The notes under the pieces were generated by a model. That model was not told the DNA's origin. It was given only the letters and a program-made list of their open reading frames with translations, and searched no databases. Below, piece after piece: positions 5,858-8,109 of a DNA stretch of 8,109 nucleotides; within the stretch, counting starts at the first letter, position 1; the number at the start of each line of letters is the position of its first letter. The stretch spans positions 1 through 8,109 of the forward strand of contig CAZRHH010000109.1 in assembly GCA_964599885.1 (NCBI GenBank), given 5' to 3'. Position numbers and translations under genes: made by a program. The stretch is from CAZRHH01 sp964599885 (GTDB taxonomy: Bacteria; Chloroflexota; Dehalococcoidia; DSTF01; JACRBR01).

Positions 5858-6604
5858 ATGAACACGACTGACATCGCGCGCCGCGAGCAGCAGCTTGCCG
5901 GATCGATCTGGCGGCGGTTCCTGCTGTCCGTGCCGGGACAGATGCTGGCGAACCCGCCGATTCACCGTCTGCATGAGGAGATGCTCATGCACAAGGATCA
6001 CCGCGTGCTGGAGATCGGGAGTGGCGCGGGAAGCCGCTTGCTGCTGCTCGATAATCGTGTGCGGTTCGAGCGATCGAGCGCCGTGGGCGTCGAGCCATCG
6101 CCAAAACTGGCGCGCCGCGCCGGGCGCGCGTTTCGGGCAAACGCGCGGCCGCTGTCGTCGGTGCTTGCGGATCCGGAGGCGCTGCCGTTCGCCGATGCGT
6201 CATTCGACATGGTGTTCTGCTCCGACGTGCTGCGGTTTCTCGATGTGCGCGGCGCCCAGGCGGCGCTGCGAGAAGCGGCGCGGGTGCTGCGTCCGGGGTT
6301 GCTGCTGCTGGCCTGGGAGCTGGCGGCGCCGGACGGACGGTTCGCGTGGTGGCAGCGGTTCTGGCTGCGTGGCTACGGCGGGCGCATCGCCAGCGAGAAG
6401 AGCTTGATGTCGCTGGCAGAGCGCAGCGGCTTCGCGTACGCGCGGGAGGCGGAGCTGCGGCCGTTCTTCTGGCCGCCCGTGCCGCGCGCCTCGTTCATCG
6501 CGGGCACCGTGCCGCCGGGGTGGCGGTACGAGAACGGGCTGCTGTATCCGCCGGCGGGTGACATTCAGGACGCAGGCGTTATGAGAGATAACGCGCGCAC
6601 CTGA
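5858..6604 (+). CDS. Class I SAM-dependent methyltransferase
   Basis: A 248-residue cytoplasmic Rossmann-fold methyltransferase of the Methyltransf_11 type. Motif I is VLEIGSGAGS (50-59), the SAM-binding Gly-rich loop. The acidic end of strand 2 is VGVEPSP (Glu79), which should hold the SAM ribose. Residues 104-125 give ADPEALPFADASFDMVFCSDVL, the usual DxxxLPF..SFD motif, and VLRPGLLLLAWE (143-154) is the post-motif strand. The C-terminal half is rich in Trp, Phe and Arg (WWQRFWLRGYGG, PFFWPPVPR) and may bind the substrate, which I cannot name. The last 13 residues overlap the end of the convergent protease gene and may be variable. The ATG at 5858 is supported by the promoter layout and by the following helix (IARREQQLAG). 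Confidence 0.88.
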   Translation: MNTTDIARREQQLAGSIWRRFLLSVPGQMLANPPIHRLHEEMLMHKDHRVLEIGSGAGSRLLLLDNRVRFERSSAVGVEPSPKLARRAGRAFRANARPLSSVLADPEALPFADASFDMVFCSDVLRFLDVRGAQAALREAARVLRPGLLLLAWELAAPDGRFAWWQRFWLRGYGGRIASEKSLMSLAERSGFAYAREAELRPFFWPPVPRASFIAGTVPPGWRYENGLLYPPAGDIQDAGVMRDNART

Positions 6605-7044
6605 TCGAAGGTTGTGACGTAGTGCTGTAGAACATCACGACCGAGCAACGACTCGATCTGTTCGTTGCCAGCATGCCTCTCCGCTATGTGAAGCTCTACG
6701 GACTGCATGTCCACCTGCTGATCCTCGTGCAGAAGCAACACGTAGCCTGGCACTTGATAGTGCGGCTGATCCTGGCCCGCACCTCCAACACTGATCGAGG
6801 GATACTGGCGCACCTTCGCCCACTGCTCCTCGTTGACAAACAGGCGTCGGCTGTCTTGCGGGTGTAGCACTGTCATGTCGGCACCGGAGTCGACCAAGAA
6901 AACGACCGGAATCGCCGCTGCTGGATCATTCACTTCGCCCAGCGCAGGAATCCAGATTGCCGCATCGAGGAGCGGGACGGGCGGATGCATCGGTGAGTAG
7001 TGTCTGCCGAGGGGATGGATCGTCGAGAAATATCCCGGGATCAC
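6565..7044 (-). CDS. Retropepsin-like (clan AA) aspartic protease domain protein
   Basis: A 159-residue soluble protein without a signal peptide or membrane segment. It carries the retropepsin active-site motif FLVDSGADMTVL at 49-60 with Asp52 catalytic (D-S/T-G-A-D), and the second hydrophobic-hydrophobic-Gly motif SLLGRDVL at 132-139. Between them a beta-rich flap-like region (about 82-125) contains ISVGGAGQ. Single-domain proteins of this type must pair to make a full site, since each chain supplies one aspartate. The GTG start at 7044 abuts the TAG stop of the upstream gene with no gap, which suggests coupled translation; Met19 (ATG at 6990) is the alternative start and neither has a clear Shine-Dalgarno site. 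It overlaps the convergent methyltransferase by 40 bases at the 3' end. Target protein is unknown. Confidence 0.82.
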   Translation of the reverse strand: MIPGYFSTIHPLGRHYSPMHPPVPLLDAAIWIPALGEVNDPAAAIPVVFLVDSGADMTVLHPQDSRRLFVNEEQWAKVRQYPSISVGGAGQDQPHYQVPGYVLLLHEDQQVDMQSVELHIAERHAGNEQIESLLGRDVLQHYVTTFDQVRALSLITPAS

Positions 7045-7314
7045 CTACAGCAAAACATTCGGGCGTTCGCGTTCGAGCTTGTCGACCGCGACCACGGCCA
7101 TCGGCCATCCCCGCCGGCGCGCCTCTTCGAGCACGGAGTCGAGTGAGCCGCCGAACGCGAAGTTTCCCCCGTATGAGGCGACCCACTCGTGTTCGTGCTC
7201 CTGCATGAGCGCGCCGCGCTGTTGATCGAGCGTTTCGCGTTCGCGGCGAGCACCCCCTACGAGCCCGCGGATGTGAGCGCTTTGTGTTTCGTCGAGGGTC
7301 GGTCGCGGGGCCAT
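7045..7314 (-). CDS. Small DUF5678-like protein
   Basis: An 89-residue protein. The second half, from about residue 37, reads EHEHEWVASYGGNFAFGGSLDSV..EARRRGW and then a final beta strand (MAVVAVDK). This follows the DUF5678 pattern (a WVA..G..V..G.sldeVl..A...G core), recognised by eye and not by search. The N-terminal 36 residues look helical and charged (RRERETLDQQRGAL). The ATG at 7314 is preceded by a good Shine-Dalgarno site at 7321-7326, and the TAG stop touches the GTG of the protease gene. Small DUF5678 proteins have no established biochemical role. The arrangement suggests it is regulated or translated together with the protease, perhaps as partner, inhibitor or substrate (inference). 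Confidence 0.72.
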   Translation of the reverse strand: MAPRPTLDETQSAHIRGLVGGARRERETLDQQRGALMQEHEHEWVASYGGNFAFGGSLDSVLEEARRRGWPMAVVAVDKLERERPNVLL

Positions 7315-7320
7315 GTGGCA

Positions 7321-7326
7321 TCCTTC
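7321..7326 (-). promoter_or_regulatory. Ribosome binding site of the DUF5678-like gene
   Basis: On the minus strand GAAGGA lies 6 bases before the ATG at 7314 and fixes that start. It gives this cassette a leadered mRNA, unlike the neighbouring ruvB. Confidence 0.65.
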
Positions 7327-7353
7327 GCGTCACTGAGACGGGCTAGCGTCCAC

Positions 7354-7359
7354 ACTATA
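7354..7359 (-). promoter_or_regulatory. -10 box for the DUF5678-protease cassette
   Basis: The minus strand reads TATAGT, 5 of 6 matches to TATAAT, about 40 bases before the ATG at 7314. No good -35 sits at 16-18 bases; the nearest TTG (TTGAAG, 7386-7381) is 21 bases away. It overlaps the opposing ruvB control region. Confidence 0.4.
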
Positions 7360-7375
7360 GCGTGCGTGCCAGATC

Positions 7376-7405
7376 TCGGCCTTCAACCCGCGCAGCGGCT
7401 AAACT
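7376..7405 (+). promoter_or_regulatory. Promoter for ruvB, leaderless layout
   Basis: TAAACT (7400-7405) ends 7 bases before the ATG at 7413. A weak -35 (TCGGCC, 7376-7381) is 18 bases upstream. No Shine-Dalgarno sequence exists in the remaining 7 bases. Confidence 0.35.
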
Positions 7406-7412
7406 GCCTTCG

Positions 7413-8109
7413 ATGACCACCGAACCCACCGACCGCATCACCACGGGCGCGCCGCTTGAGGGCGACCTCCAGGCTGACACGTCGCTGCGCCCCAAGCGCC
7501 TCGCCGACTACATCAATCAGGACAAGGTCAAAGACAACATCAGCATCAGCATTGAGGCCGCCCGCCAGCGCGATGAGCCGCTCGATCACGTACTCCTCTA
7601 CGGCCCGCCCGGTCTCGGCAAGACGACACTGGCCTACATCATCGCCGTCGAAATGGGTGTCAGCATCCGCATCACGTCCGGCCCCGCGATCGAACGCATC
7701 GGCGATCTGGCGGCGATTCTCACCAGCCTGCAACCGAACGACGTGCTGTTCATCGACGAGATCCACCGGCTGTCGCGTGTTGTCGAAGAGTTCCTGTATC
7801 CGGCGCTTGAGGAATCCGCCATCGACTGGGTCACCGGCAAAGGGCCCGGCGCCCGCGCGATCCGCCTCGCCATCAAACCGTTCACGCTGATCGGCGCGAC
7901 GACGCGCTACGCAATGATGTCGCCGCCCTTGCGCGATCGCTTCGGCGCCGTCTACCGGCTCGACTTTCACGACGTCGACGCGCTCTCGAAGATCATCCGC
8001 CGCTCGGCGACGATCATCGGCGTGCCGATCGATGAAGCCGGCACCGCCGCCATTGCCGCGCGCTCCCGCGGCACCCCGCGCGTCGCCAACCGCCTCCTCC
8101 GCCGCGTCC
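7413..8109 (+). CDS. ruvB: Holliday junction branch-migration ATPase RuvB, 3' end outside window
   Basis: The ATG at 7413 opens a frame that runs without a stop to the right edge, giving 232 of the roughly 340 residues expected. It is the AAA+ motor that drives Holliday junction migration with RuvA before RuvC cleavage. Motifs in order: RuvB N-terminal SLRPKRLADYI (24-34); Walker A GPPGLGKT (64-71); TSGP.IE..GDLAAILT (88-104); Walker B with the DEIH box (Asp115-His118); sensor I GATTR (161-165); the LRDRFG box with the trans-acting arginine finger region (173-178); and sensor II TPRVANRLLR (221-230). The C-terminal winged-helix DNA-binding domain is outside the window. No ruvA or ruvC is visible on the left; the gene is divergent from the DUF5678-protease cassette with a 98-base shared control region. 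Confidence 0.97.
   Translation, partial: MTTEPTDRITTGAPLEGDLQADTSLRPKRLADYINQDKVKDNISISIEAARQRDEPLDHVLLYGPPGLGKTTLAYIIAVEMGVSIRITSGPAIERIGDLAAILTSLQPNDVLFIDEIHRLSRVVEEFLYPALEESAIDWVTGKGPGARAIRLAIKPFTLIGATTRYAMMSPPLRDRFGAVYRLDFHDVDALSKIIRRSATIIGVPIDEAGTAAIAARSRGTPRVANRLLRRV

Noticed and set aside
7383..7970. A 195-residue minus-strand open frame opposite ruvB
   Set aside because: It is antisense to all the AAA+ motifs of ruvB and has no recognisable domain.

Overview
The window looks like a high-GC bacterial chromosome segment, possibly Chloroflexota (Dehalococcoidia-like) or another high-GC monoderm. This guess rests on composition, on a five-segment YidC with a strongly basic tail next to a Jag/KhpB protein, on a lipoprotein-type beta-propeller just upstream, and on several genes that seem to be transcribed without a leader. 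No ribosomal RNA or other taxonomic marker is present, so the assignment is tentative. No gene-free stretch exceeds 300 bases. I see no tRNA, CRISPR array or intact insertion sequence.

Region 1 (1-3025, plus strand) is an envelope-biogenesis operon. It holds the 3' part of a probable PQQ-type beta-propeller lipoprotein, then yidC (membrane insertase), then jag/khpB (KH-R3H RNA-binding protein) overlapping yidC by 26 bases. Region 2 (3026-3988) has a short intergenic stretch with a heptamer tandem repeat, then a PfkB-family sugar kinase.

Region 3 (3989-5328) is a scar. A lower-GC uncharacterised gene (HNLR..LD / NIDKHR-type family) runs into the 3' part of a two-domain VOC (glyoxalase-like) gene. 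Both appear broken at one junction near 4727-4745: the first loses its C-terminus and the second loses the first half of its first VOC domain. The continuous reading frame across the junction is out of frame with VOC.

Region 4 (5329-6604, plus) holds a four-helix membrane protein and a class I SAM-dependent methyltransferase, each with a promoter-like -10 box only 8 bases from its ATG. Region 5 (6565-7314, minus) is a two-gene cassette, a small DUF5678-like protein followed with zero spacing by a retropepsin-like aspartic protease; the protease overlaps the methyltransferase tail to tail. Region 6 (7315-8109) is a 98-base divergent promoter region and the start of ruvB, which runs off the right edge.

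The points most worth a second look are the broken-gene junction, the DUF5678-retropepsin pair, and the recurring leaderless promoter layout.
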